From positions 119,019,842 to 119,083,841 of the forward strand of contig OZ022500.1 in NCBI GenBank assembly GCA_963989385.1: a stretch of DNA of 64,000 bases. The letters are read 5' to 3'. The notes under the pieces are model-generated. The model saw nothing but the letters and a program-made list of their open reading frames with translations, was not told the origin of the DNA and did no database searches. The translations under genes and the position numbers were made by a program. Shown here in pieces: positions 37,171-48,135 of the stretch. How positions within the stretch are numbered: position 1 is the first letter of the stretch; each line of letters opens with the position of its first letter. This stretch comes from Ctena decussata. Lineage: Eukaryota; Mollusca; Bivalvia; Lucinida; Lucinidae.

Positions 37171-37359
37171 CTGCAACATCATCTAAATATTTAACACATG
37201 ATATACTGTTAGTATTCCAAGGTAAAAGTGGACAAGGGAGATAACCTACATACACAAATCACACCATTTTTAGTTCTAGTTTTTTCCCTTGACAATATAT
37301 TGTACAAGAAAACACAAAAACTAGCCTTTTAGAACTAATGAAACGGATTAACTCTAAAA

Positions 37360-37702
37360 CGAAGAAAGGGAAAGCAGCCATTTTTGTACGCGACACATCG
37401 TTAGGGCTTTATTCACATCGCTATGAAGTTTTATAAAGATATCCCAAACGGTTATCTAGTTATGGCGCGTACAAGACTTACAGGGAAAAAATTAATCAAA
37501 GGGGCATAACTTCAAAAGTAAGAAAGGGGGAGCAACCATTCTTGTACGCGACACGTTCCCCCACCCTGATACATATGCCTACCAAATTTCATGAAGATAT
37601 CCCTAATGGTTACTGAGTTATGGCGTGTACAAGAATGTTGACAGACGGACGGACAGCGCCACGACATAATACGTCCGTTTTTTCAAAACGGGCGTATAAA
37701 AA
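37360..37702 (+). mobile_element. short Helentron-like element
   Basis: Two diverged units around 'ccatttttgtacgcgacac' and 'gatatccctaatggttactg', then GACAGACGGACGGACAG, then the hairpin TACGTCCGTTTT / AAAACGGGCGTA and TAAAAA. Confidence 0.6.
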
Positions 37703-38075
37703 ATAGTACATAACTGGACTAAAATTTGGGTGACCCAGTCAATGTTTTGGCGTAACTGACGGGTTACACAGCAAATAGACAGACTGCTAAATTTTACACG
37801 TTATAGCTTGAGCAGTCTTCACGAAAACCGTTTGTCTGTCGGACAAAACCGGCAAATTTGCAAAATGTCCGCCCATTTTCGCCAGGGCGCCGGTCCCACT
37901 GTCCGACACTGACAAAAGTTGGCATTCTCCAACTCGGTAAAATCTGATTTATCGTCGGAAAAGTCCTCTTTTGGCTGAAACAAAAACGAAATTTTCGCCA
38001 TTTCATATTTACAACAGTGCTTATAGAATACACCATCTGATTGGTCAATATTTGCCTTTCTATTTATATACAACC

Positions 38076-38647
38076 AGGTAGCTAATGAACAGGGGCTAGC
38101 AAGTTGCATTTAGGCTTTAGGGACATGCTTCTACCAGAAGAGACTATTTTCTGCTATATCGTTGGCGGTTAGTATCTGTGAAATTCCAATGCTGAAACCA
38201 TTATTTATGTCAGAAATGCGAAACTGGCACATTAATAGGTTTATACTGCCCCTGAACTAAACAATTAAGACCTGAGAAAAGGCAGTCTGGCATTTCATTT
38301 ATGGAAGATAAGACTAAACCAGTCTGGCTGTACATCTAACTCTATCTATCAACCTTGGGTAATGCATTAAAGTTATAGGGTTTGCCTTTAGATACTGTAG
38401 AATAAGATCTGCAAGTTTCAAATGGCATTCACATATTTATGCCTCAATTTGTATGCACAATAATTTCTTATTGGAAGGCAATTTTTCTGCATGCGGCAAT
38501 TTGACCTGAGGTTCCTCCCCAGGCCTGTTTATCTTATTACAGAGGTAGAGGTATCACTTATCTTAACAGAAAATCTTAACCAATCAGAATCCTTGCTCTG
38601 GTAGAAAGTACCTCTCAATTTGCTAGCCCCAGTTCATTAGCTACCTG
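38076..38647. mobile_element. hAT-like MITE, about 570 bp, with 7-bp target duplication
   Basis: CAGGTAGCTAATGAACAGGG continued by GCTAGCAA at the left is mirrored by TTGCTAGCCCCAGTTCATTA continued by GCTACCTG at the right, with one mismatch. ATACAAC lies immediately outside both ends; an eighth base agrees if the ends are shifted by one. A CAGG start and 7-8 bp duplication fit hAT-derived elements. No open reading frame inside. Confidence 0.65.
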
Positions 38648-38713
38648 ATACAACCAATAGTTTCGAGCATAGTTGAGACACAGTCTTCGATATTATATTT
38701 TCGGCAATTTCAT

Positions 38714-38821
38714 CATGGCTGCTGATTCAGCCTCAGAAAGCGAGTCAAGATCTGTTCAGAAGTCGCTTTTTAAGTTTTTCCAGCGATCTGATCCGCTAGA
38801 GATATCATTAGCGGAGCTTTA
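38714..38821 (+). CDS. small ORF with PCNA-binding (PIP) box
   Basis: ATG is in a fair initiation context (TCATCATGG). The 35-residue frame is Ser and Glu rich (MAADSASESESRS), then has QKSLFKFF, which fits the PIP-box consensus Q-x-x-hydrophobic-x-x-aromatic-aromatic, and ends EISLAEL before TAA. It may be the first exon of a longer gene or of a decayed transposase, since such boxes occur near the N-terminus of both; no donor site is obvious. It starts 67 bp after the hAT-like MITE and sits antisense to RACK1 within its intron 1. Confidence 0.3.
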
Positions 38822-41160
38822 ATAACCCATTATTCTTGGCCTGCTGAGTTTGTGCGTTGACACTGTTTAGAAACGTATTAAACCCCCCAAACATGCTGCA
38901 TCTGGAACTGTTTTAAAAAGTTGACTTTATTGTAATATCTAATGGCAGTCAAGCCACACAAAAAATCCCTGAAAAAATACTGGGAGTGAAAAAACTTCCA
39001 GACATTGCAGAAAAACTCCCTTGTCACAAAGTGAGGATTCAGCAACTTCCTGCTGAAAAAAGTTATCTGGAGCTCTGAGACTAGCGGTCGCCCACTCGCC
39101 CACTGCGAGTAAAAAATCGGGTGGGCGCCTCATATTAAAATGACTGTCGCCCAGCTTGCGATCGTCAGCTGTCAGCGAGCGTTTGGCGTGTTTTCTGCTT
39201 GGAGGAAAATCCGCCACCTCAAAGCGCATTGCTAACTTCCGCACCGATATCTGTGTTAAATATTCGGTGTTCTGTCATACTTGTGTGTTGGATCGAAAAA
39301 CAACATGGCCGCCTCCTCCGTTAGACAGCTAAAATCTTGACAATTTGTAAATGTTTCGAGCATGATGTGGCGATACATTGCTGGTGTTTCACACCCGGTA
39401 GCATAAAGGAAGCAAAACCCTGAAGAAAGGAGGGTTTACTACAAAACCTATGGAAAGTTGGAAACGGTGTAAATCTCGCGCAGATTCAGATTCTGAATGA
39501 AAATTCTCATGTTTCTGACGTTTCTGTGGGCCCCTTAATTTCTGGCTGGGCGACTAATTTTCAGTTTTTAGGGGCCCAGCTTGCACCTATGAAAAATGAG
39601 TTAAGTCTGTATCCCTGTATAAATACACGAGTAATATGTATAAGACCCCAGCAAGTAGCTTTTTCACTAAACCTGCTCGGAGCCTTCGCGGTCACTCGAA
39701 AAAGCTTCAAGTCCAGTTTAGTCGTACTGATGTGAGGAAGAACTGGTTTGGTTTGGCTTGGTTCAAGGCCACAATTAGCCGCGCTGTCTCACTTGTATAA
39801 ACTACTATAAGTAAAGTTAAATTAATGACTCACAGTATTATCCTGTAATAGAACGCATATTTATTAATTTTGTCACAAATAATAAAATATGCATAAGCAT
39901 GCATATAAATCCTGTAAAGAATAGCCTGCAGTTAGTATTTTTTTTTTTTTTTTTTTATATGATTTTTTTTTTTTTCAATATTTTCAATTTTTATACACAT
40001 TTATATGAAATTTGCTGTATGGGCCTATTTATTCGTCTGGAGTACTCAGTTTTCCCGTAACAACATGAAACCATCCATATCAAAATGCTAAGTGTGGCCC
40101 GTTCGACCATTACTCAGCACATTGCATTAAGATTGGCAAAACATGACAAAATAAAAAATAAACATAACATTAACATGGCACACTCATACAATGTCAAAAA
40201 AGATGGATTTTTCAACATGGAAACTTGTACATCATACCAATATATCAAGTGTAGCCGAAACAGCCACTTCTAATATATACTAGAACCAACTGCTAACCGA
40301 CCACTTGTTTATATCATGTTTTCCCCTAAATAAAAAGGACAATCGAACATATGTCTCCATCTTTCATTAACTTGTGATATTGGTAAAGTAAATCAGGTAA
40401 TTCTGCAATAAAAATCTTATCCATATACCTATGAATAAGTGAAAGATAATGGTACCCCTGTTTCGGAAAATCGCAACATTTCAGCAGATTTTCAAGATTC
40501 GGACAGAACCACATTTCGGAATCTTGTTTGCATATGCTTATGATTTGTGCGAATATTTAGAAATTGTTAAAATGAACTGAGAATTCATAATAAGGCATTA
40601 TTTTAGTCCAGAATTCAAAATTTTAGTCACAATTAAAAAACCTTCTCCACCACAATCATAATTCTTGCGAAGTTTGAAAATGGGGGTACATGTGCCTCCT
40701 GTGCTGCCAGGAAAACAATTCTAATGGTATTGAGCTCAAACATTTTACAACGTTTACATGACACATTGGGAGTACTGAATATAAGAAAATTATGTCCGGA
40801 TACCATCTTCAAACGTCAGTGTTCAAGACAAAGCAAGTGGTCGGTTAGAAGTTGTGCTTAGTATATTTCATGAAAATCAACAAGCTTTTATTCAATATGG
40901 AGCAAACATGATACGCATTCATAATCCTCAATCAGATGAATTCGCTGTTCCTATAAGTGAGAGTAAAGTCTGTGATACCCATGAATGATGAGAACCAAAA
41001 AGCTCTTCGCAGGCCTAACCTTAAGTTGACAGCATTGAATCGCAATTGGTTTCATGCCTATAATCATTGGTTATGGCGAACCACAGACCTTACATTCTTA
41101 GAATTTAAATGTTGCAAGCAACCTTGGTTGGAATAACACAACCTCATGCTCCAGCAACAA
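38822..41160. other. RACK1 intron 1, no supported gene
   Basis: Long T-runs at 39940-39975. An antisense open stretch at 38939-39244 has no recognised family. A possible Cys-x2-Cys fragment (FCHTC) is encoded near 39270 on the plus strand. Confidence 0.35.
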
Positions 41161-41179
41161 CGCTGCCACCCTTCGGGTT

Positions 41180-42563
41180 CATAGAATAACCGAAAAGCAC
41201 AGAAATACCGAAAAGCACCTGAATAACCGAAAAGCAATTTCAACAAGAGCTGTCGCCTGACAGCATAGCTCGCCTGAATTGGTGCTTGCCCATCACACAG
41301 CCGGTGGTGTAGACTGCTATGCATAAAAATTCATGCAAGCATGTCCATAATGAAAACACATTTATAAACAAAAGCTATCTCAGAAATAAGTCTTAAAATA
41401 AAATTAGAATAAAAAAAATGAAATGAAATTTCAAAGTCCATGAGCTTGAGGTAAAAAAAACTGACGTGTGGGGAGTGGGGGCTATGTGGACTGCTATGCA
41501 TAAAACTTCATGCAAGCATGTCCATAATGAAAACACAAAAGCTATCTCAGAAATAAGTCTTAAAATAAAATTAAAATAAAAAAAATGAAATGAAATTTCA
41601 AAGTCCATGAGCTTGATGTAAAAAAAACTGACGGGTAGGGTACCTTCGAAAACTTTAGACCAATATCTAACTTTAGTGCAAGTATCAAAGGAATCCATTC
41701 ATGGGTTCAGGAGATATTGGGCTTTATAAAACTTTAACCAAAACATCCAGTCCAAAAAAACACCAATTTTCTAAGTCCATGACCTTGACATCAAGGTCAC
41801 AGAGTGGGGTGGGGGTGGTACCCTGTTAAACCTTAGACCAATATCTAGCTACAGTGCAAGTATCAAAAGAATCCATCCAAGGAGATATAGGTCTTTAAAA
41901 AACTTTAACCAAAACATCCAATTCGAACACCGACGCGGACGCGGACGCTGACGCGGACACCGTGGTGACAACAATAGCTCTTCCTGAACTTTCGTTCAGG
42001 CGAGCTAAAAATTAGTTTTACATGAGAATAATTATCTGAGTAAGTCTTTTCGGGGTTGGAAATTATTTGTAGTACTATTTGTGATATTTTTTTCACTTCG
42101 GATGTCGTACTATACTAGCATTGCTAACAGAAAAGGGCGATAATAATGTTCAGCATTTCTCCCAGTGCTTTTCGGTTATAACAAGGCATGGGAACTGTCA
42201 TCTGCTTTATGTACAAACAAAACAATCAAATTAGTAAATGAAATTGCATGATTGGGAATAGTCGAAAACTGTTTATATCATATATATGTACTGAACACAC
42301 TATCAGTCTTAGGCACAAATTTCAATGGTAAACATGACTAGTTTCAAGTGCTTTTCGGTTATGTGTTAGTGCACTATTTTGTGATTCACATTGTCAATCG
42401 TGAAACCAAGACAACTGTAGTCTGTAAAATAACTCTTTTTAATCCATCTTTAACCCATGAAAATAATATTACAATGATAATTCCTATAAAAACTGTTTTT
42501 TTAAAATTGCTTTTCGGTTATTCAAGTGCTTTCCGGTATTTCTGTGCTTTTCGGTTATTCTAT
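41180..42563. mobile_element. 1.4-kb inverted-repeat element built from AATAACCGAAAAGCAC units
   Basis: Left end CATAGAATAACCGAAAAGCA has three repeats of AxxACCGAAAAGCAx. The right end 42506-42563 has the same three in reverse, closing with GGTTATTCTATG. Two further copies of GTGCTTTTCGGTTAT lie at about 42166 and 42348. GCCACCCTTC occurs near both outer flanks. A Helentron-like element at 41246-42012 is nested inside. Confidence 0.65.
41246..42012 (+). mobile_element. Helentron-like element
   Basis: Left end AAGAGCTGTCGCCTGACAGC is a hairpin followed by TAGCTCGCCTGAA. Units repeat 'aagtccatgagcttgaggt' or 'aagtccatgaccttgacatc'. Right end GACGCGGACGCGGACGCTGA repeats, then hairpin CCTGAAC-TTTC-GTTCAGG, then CGAGCTAAAAA. 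It is the intact, reverse relative of 1-750. Confidence 0.7.
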
Positions 42564-42714
42564 GTACCGCCACCCTTCCTGCTGTACGGACAGTCCAAAC
42601 TCGCAAGGAAGAGCAACAACGTCATGGTGAACTGTTTATTCTTTTACAGTTAGGCTATCACGTCCTGACTGTAAAATAATCATCCTACGATTGTTGCTTC
42701 ATTCCTCGGTTAGA

Positions 42715-42908
42715 TGCGTTTGTGCCTCCCACCATCCAGAACTTTCCCACCATTAAGAACTTTTTCTCGAATAGAGCCATAACCCTGTGGAATTCCCTAC
42801 CGGAAAGTATTCCCTACCGGAAAGTACAGTTCAGGCAAAGAGGTTCAGGCAAACAGTTTAGATGCTTTCAAGCAGAGACTGAGGGCCGACCTTCCTGAGT
42901 TGGCCTAA
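42715..42908 (+). pseudogene. LINE ORF2 C-terminal fragment next to RACK1 exon 1
   Basis: KNFFSNRAITLWNSLPESIP is the xxFxxRxxxxWNSLP box at the end of many LINE reverse transcriptases. A short GGAAAGTA-TTCCCTACC duplication follows, and the frame then ends [15 protein letters not shown] with TAA at 42906-42908. Only the extreme C-terminus remains. It lies 51 bp inside RACK1 intron 1, in the opposite orientation. Confidence 0.7.
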
Positions 42909-42959
42909 TCACCAAGTATACCAAGTAAGTAAGAATATCATAGCAAATGTAGACGATAC

Positions 42960-43071
42960 CTCTGGATGCCGATAGGATCATGTCCGGATACATAGGATTC
43001 GTGGCAATTTGGGTAACCCAACCATTATGACCACGAAGGTCCGCCCTTAAAGTCATCTGTTCTCCAGACAT
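42960..43071 (-). CDS. RACK1: RACK1 coding exon 1
   Basis: ATG at 43069-43071. The exon encodes [20 protein letters not shown], then [17 protein letters not shown] and one base of Asp, with donor GTATCG. The N-terminus is one or two residues different from vertebrate RACK1 but the [11 protein letters not shown] and DMILSASR boxes are intact. The start is chosen because the upstream frame is closed and MxxEQMTLR is the usual beginning. Confidence 0.97.
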
Positions 43072-43163
43072 GGTTAGTTTTAACGTTATGCGTATGCAGG
43101 GATGAAGGCAGATTTATTTGCCACTATCGTTTCATAGCGGCCATCAAGTTCCGCTAACTTGCT

Positions 43164-43187
43164 GAAAAGACCGTAATTCACTTCCGG
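43164..43187 (-). promoter_or_regulatory. RACK1 core promoter: ETS site and TOP-like start
   Basis: On the minus strand CCGGAAGTG (43179-43187), a consensus ETS/GABP site, is followed about 10 bp later by CTTTTC (43169-43164). A C followed by four or more pyrimidines is a 5' TOP motif, the mTOR-controlled start typical of ribosomal mRNAs including RACK1. The 5' UTR would be about 98 nt. Transcription start is inferred. Confidence 0.45.
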
Positions 43188-43386
43188 TTGAAAAACGTAT
43201 CGGTAAAATGGGCGGCATGAATTAAGTATAACCGGATTTCAACCACGGTGGAGGGCGAATGTCAGAAGCGGTGGAGGAAAAAAAACGTTTTATTGGTGTA
43301 GACGTTTTATTTTTAAATAAAAACGGTTTATGGTGACGGAAGAATATTGTGTGATTGTTGAGAAGAAGCAGAAACGTTTTAAAATT

Positions 43387-44645
43387 GGGTACCTATAAAA
43401 CTAGAAACGAAACCAAAACGGAACGAAACAAAACGCAACGAAACAAAACGCAACGAAACGAAACGGAATAGAAATCAAATGAAGCAAAAAAATCTGAAAT
43501 CTAACAGCACAACATACATTTATATTTTAAATCCCTATATACCAATGCAGCAACAGTTACCCCCGACTATCACCTTTTAAGTACAATTTCCTGCTTTAAT
43601 AAAGTAGAACATAAGTCTCCTGTTGTGACTTTGTCAGCCCAGCAAGGACAACTGAAGGCCAAATACTCTGTCATTGGTGCCCAAGCAACCTTACAAGGTT
43701 ATGGAATACACTAGACTACTCACTAGACTAGATTGGATGTTAGTCTGTTGGCAAATAAAGGAAGGACGGATACAGGACGCGGTAAAGTGGTAGAGAGGGG
43801 GTGATGGGTGGAACCACTTTTAAACCTCAATAAATATTGTTTTAAGAAAAAATGCGGATTGAAGAAAAGATAAATTTCAAAACGCCACACTCTGCCTCTT
43901 GCCTGTACATTAAAGGTTCATTTGGTGGTCTGTAAGGGGACATGGAATTTGGGTACGGGTACGTGGCAGTGGGATCCCGAACATGACAACAGTGAAACCA
44001 AGGGAAGGATAACTTTAGGATATCCAGGGAACATTTTCTGAAATCATTATAGTTCGGGAAAAGCAAAGACAAAATCTTTTTCTGCGCAGCATAAAAATAA
44101 TAGTTGGGGACCAAGCCAAGAACACTATTTCAGGAACCTGGGTCATATGTGTAAGGGGCTGGTAGCCCGAAAAATGTCGAAAAGCTCATACGACGCTCCA
44201 CTACAAAAACAGGTAAAAATAAATATTATTTATTTTTAAATAACAATAAAAAACTATAAGGATAATAAAGAAAATGCCCAGACCAAAACACCCTAAGACC
44301 AAATCAGACCCCAATATCGTATGTCAGTTTATTAAATTAAGCAATTCAGCCTAGTATCTGTTTAAAAGTAAATGTATTTGATCTAACCAATACCAAGTAA
44401 CTTGGTAACTTCATATAGCAAAGTATATGGATAAACATGGTGCTTTTTTAGTCTTCCTTTTGCATTAATATGTGGTGCTGTTTTATTGTGATACATGCAT
44501 GGTATTTTTCAGATTTTGCTCCATTTCGTTTTCTTCTATTTCGTTTCGTTTCGTTCCGTTGCGTTTTGTTTCGTTGCGTTGCGTTCCGTTTCGTTGCGTT
44601 TCGTTTCGTTCCGTTTTGGTTTCGTTTCTAGTTTTATAGGTACCC
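43387..44645. mobile_element. MULE-like foldback element with 9-bp target duplication
   Basis: GGGTACCTATAAAACTAGAA at the left is exactly inverted at the right, ending GGTACCC. TTTAAAATT lies immediately outside both ends (43378-43386, 44646-44654). Inside each terminal repeat is an array of AAACG / AACGC / AACGG pentamers, over 70 bp long. A 9-bp duplication is typical of Mutator-like elements. No transposase is encoded. It begins about 200 bp upstream of the proposed RACK1 start. Confidence 0.75.
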
Positions 44646-45144
44646 TTTAAAATTGGTCTTAGATGAAATTTTAGTGTTTTTACGAACAAAGAACTTCGAC
44701 GCAGGTTTGGCCGCCATCTGTTTCTGTTCTGTTCTATAGTTTCTTCCAGTAATGGAACACCTCTTCATAGAGTAAAAATTGTCACTTTTAAAATGATGAC
44801 CTCCACCACCAATCGTATATTACAGTTTAATATGAAATTAAGGCACTGCCTTTGTGCGAACACACTCTTTACAGTCCTTGAAGATCTTTGATGGGGGTGA
44901 AGTGCTACCCCAGGCACCACCTTGTCATTGTAGTCTGGTTAAAATTGGCCCGAGTGGCACTCACCTGGATTAGCAAACTGTATCTTATGCTATAATGGTG
45001 ACATCCTTGAGAGACCAGTGCAGCTCGTTTGACATCCATGCTGCAATAAAATAAGGCAACTATAGCTGTGTGCGCCAGTTTCTGCCATTTTTACAAAGGG
45101 GAGTCAACTTATGCGTCTTCTTGCATGTTTAAATTGGCACCTAA

Positions 45145-45180
45145 GTTCACAGTGTGTGTGTGTGTGTGTGTGGAGGGGGG
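45145..45180. repeat. GT microsatellite with adjacent G-run
   Basis: Ten GT units followed by GGAGGGGGGG. Confidence 0.8.
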
Positions 45181-45509
45181 GTCCACTCTGAAGGGAGGAA
45201 ATTGGCTCTATAGGGAGCAAATTCTTTCCTTTGGGTGTTGGCCCCAGTTTTGAAGTCACAGAGTCTGGGTTTGCCAACATGCTTTCCCTGAGGGTGTTTT
45301 CATTAACCTTATCGTCACCATTCATATATTTTAACAGAGAAGGTTTGAAAAAAACACCAGATCTGGATTATAATTATTTCATTTCCTTAACATTTGATAC
45401 AAATGCTCTTTGGTAGGATTGAGGAATGTAGACGTACGGCCAATGAGTGATGTGTAAATATGTATATAGGTATTTAGAGTGTATAACTGTCCAGTTTAAC
45501 TGGTCTGGA

Positions 45510-45580
45510 CCTTTTAACCTAGTGGTTGTGTGCTCCTTTATAATCTTGGGGTTGTGAGATCAATACCCGGTCGGGGCGCT
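45510..45580 (+). repeat. possible tRNA-derived SINE head
   Basis: CCTAGTGGTTGTGTGCTCC resembles an A box region, and GGTTGTGAGATCAATACC a degenerate B box about 30 nt later. No clear tail or target duplication was found. Confidence 0.3.
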
Positions 45581-46198
45581 CGACGAAATTTTCTTTATAG
45601 ATTTTTCTCCTCCTACTACAGGTGCAACTAACTATGGTGCACCTTCATATTATTTGCCACTTTTACATAAGTAGACAGCTTTTATGATTTGTTTTTTGCT
45701 TCCTCGGGAGGCATAGCCCTTCCAGGTAGGTCTTCTATAGGGGAGAGCGTTTGCTCCAATGAATGGGGGCAAATTCTTTTCTTAGGGAGCTGGTCTTGAG
45801 TTGGAGGGGGCGCAGAGATGGGATGGCTGAATTGCTTCCTCTGGAGATGTTTCACTTTAACATTATATGTAGTAGGTAAGCCATACACTGTCATGGTCAG
45901 AAAATACATCACTTGCATGTACCGAATGTTTTATATATTGTATGTTTTGTACTGTACTTGGTGTCAGTCCTGTAACTGGATTTAAGAAAAGTTAACTGAT
46001 TTGATTTGATTGAAGACGTTGCTAAGCTGCCAATACCCATGAGCGACTTGAGCCTCATTGTGCAGGAAAGGGCATCAGCAAGGGGCCATGCACTGGAGTA
46101 ATGCATAGTAAAAAAGAAAGAATAAAGAAAAAAAAAGTTTAAGAAAAAAAAAAAGAAATGAAAAAAAAAGGAAAAAAAGGAAAGGAAAGAAAAATCAC

Positions 46199-46360
46199 CT
46201 TATATGGTTTAATGCTGGTTTTAAAATTCTTAAGACGGGCTTGAGCGTCATGCCAGTATCGGTTAGAATCTGAATTTAAATGTCGAAGAAGAACCGCAGT
46301 GCCCATTAAGAAAGAACCGCAGCAGACCTGTTCGGTATGCTTCAGATAGAACGGAAACAT
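46199..46360 (-). CDS. weak exon candidate
   Basis: ATG at 46358-46360 opens a 54-codon frame, MFPFYLKHTEQ...LLRHLNSDSNRYWHDAQARL...SIKPYK, ending at a possible donor AAG|GTGATTTTT. The amino acid mix is protein-like and the polar second half could be helical. I recognise no family. No matching downstream exon was found, so it may be chance. Confidence 0.25.
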
Positions 46361-46912
46361 ATGTAGGCTCGCCTTCCTAAGGTGTCCTTATGGTCTGCTG
46401 TCACAATATTAAGCTGCTTTGTGATAGTGGTGGGGTGCACTAATCATCTAGAAGTCCACACTTTCCTCAGCGATCTGCACTATTAGGCATTTCCGACATA
46501 AGCTACGGTACCATAACGAACGAACGTTAGCGACGATAGCATACGTTAGAAGGCTAATTTTAGGGAGCAATCATTATTTATTTAGCCCATCTGCAGAAGT
46601 GCTATATATGCTTGTAATATTATCTCGCATAGGACGAAAACTATCTTCAGCTGCGGACGACCATATCAGCCTGCACACACGCGCAGGTTAGTCAGGACAT
46701 ATGCAATATCTGATAACTGCAAGATTTCATCAATGTTTATGCGAACAGCGCTCGCTATAGCGAGATGTACTCATGCGCAGGTTAGTCTTAGTATCAGCAG
46801 ATCGTATCCAGATTCGCGCGGCGCATCCCATACAGAGTATAAAAGAATCACTATCAAGCGTAACCAACATATAGTATTAACAATATATGCATGTATTCTC
46901 ATTGTTTACTTA

Positions 46913-47215
46913 GGGACCGACCGACCATTTGATATTCTGGGGGGGGGGGGGGGGGGGGGGGGCTGGTATTCTTGATGGAGACACGACATTTTATTTCACT
47001 TGCCCCTGGAAACCATTTGATATTCTGGGGGGGGGGGACCGACCGACCATTTGATATTCTGGGGGGGGGGGGGGGGGGGCTGGTATTCTTGATGGAGACA
47101 CGACATTTTATTTCACTGGCCTCTGGAAACCATTTGATATTCTGGGGGGGGGGGGGGGGGCTGGTATTCTTGATGGAGACACGACATTTTATTTCACTGG
47201 CCTCTGGAAACAATT
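46913..47215. repeat. tandem repeat of a 75-120 bp unit with G-runs up to 24
   Basis: The unit CTGGTATTCTTGATGGAGAC...CATTTTATTTCACT...CCATTTGATATTC then G(8-24) recurs three times. The run at 46939-46962 is 24 G. Such runs can form G-quadruplexes and are prone to length error. Confidence 0.8.
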
Positions 47216-48089
47216 TCTTTTTTTTCACCTTGTGGGAGCTAATTTATTTTTTTTACAAACTAACTCAAACAGGTTTTTTTTTAATTTTATAGCTGAACTA
47301 TCAGATCCTTGTTTACTTGACCTTAATATCCTTTTATTTTACCAACATCAGTATTTTTTACACCTTTTTTTCTCAAAAAGAATATGGTGCCGTCTTTAAC
47401 CAGGCCAAGGGCATGGCTTAGCTTGCTTTTGCAAACCAGTGCCTGGAGCATGTTACTCTTTTCATCTAAGGTACAGATACAAACATCCCTGTATGAGCTT
47501 GGAAAAAAATTAGGCCTTAAATTAGGGATATTTTGGCCAAAATTTAGGGCTTTTTTGGCAAAGTTTTAGGGCTAACATTAGGAATTTAAGTTTTTTTTCT
47601 ATCCCAATATATGCCCAAACATGCTTTATTCGTACTTTAGAAAGTTTGATAAATACTTACATGATAGAGTCACATTACTTACATGGTAGAATGACTGGCA
47701 AACAATAAAATGGCTGAAAGTTATGTGCTAAGAAGTTAACAAAGGGGAGCTGGGGGGCAACGCCCCCCAGAAGCTAAAGCAATTTCCCAATTTCAATGGC
47801 AATTTTAAGACTGGAAACAATAGAGAAAAACTAGGAATGATAATAAAAATAAGGGTTTTTATATTAGGACTTTAGCCTTTTAGAGTGTTTACTTTGCCAT
47901 AATGGTTTTGTCTCCCATAAGCTAGTGACTCTTTTGCAATTCAAATTTAGTGGAAACAATTACTTATATATAGTAATGTGGCAGATCAATAATACATGTA
48001 TGTGAATGTTGTATAGGATGTTTTTGTACATGTATGCACATGTGGGCCCGCTGATGTAAACCAATTGTAGATAATATTAAAATATTACT

Positions 48090-48135
48090 ATAAATATGGG
48101 GGTCTGGCGGGGGGGGGGGGGGGGGGGGCAGCCCC
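48090..48135. repeat. poly-G tract
   Basis: About 20 or more consecutive G (from about 48110) inside the element 46913-48390, next to GCAGCCCCTCAGAAGCCAGA. Confidence 0.7.

Noticed and set aside
38939..39244. 101-codon minus-strand frame
   Set aside because: No family motif, and the segment appears repetitive (GGGCGAC boxes recur at 39.1 and 39.55 kb).
46899..47228. Proline-rich or glycine-rich proteins
   Set aside because: They are translations of poly-C and poly-G runs in a tandem repeat.
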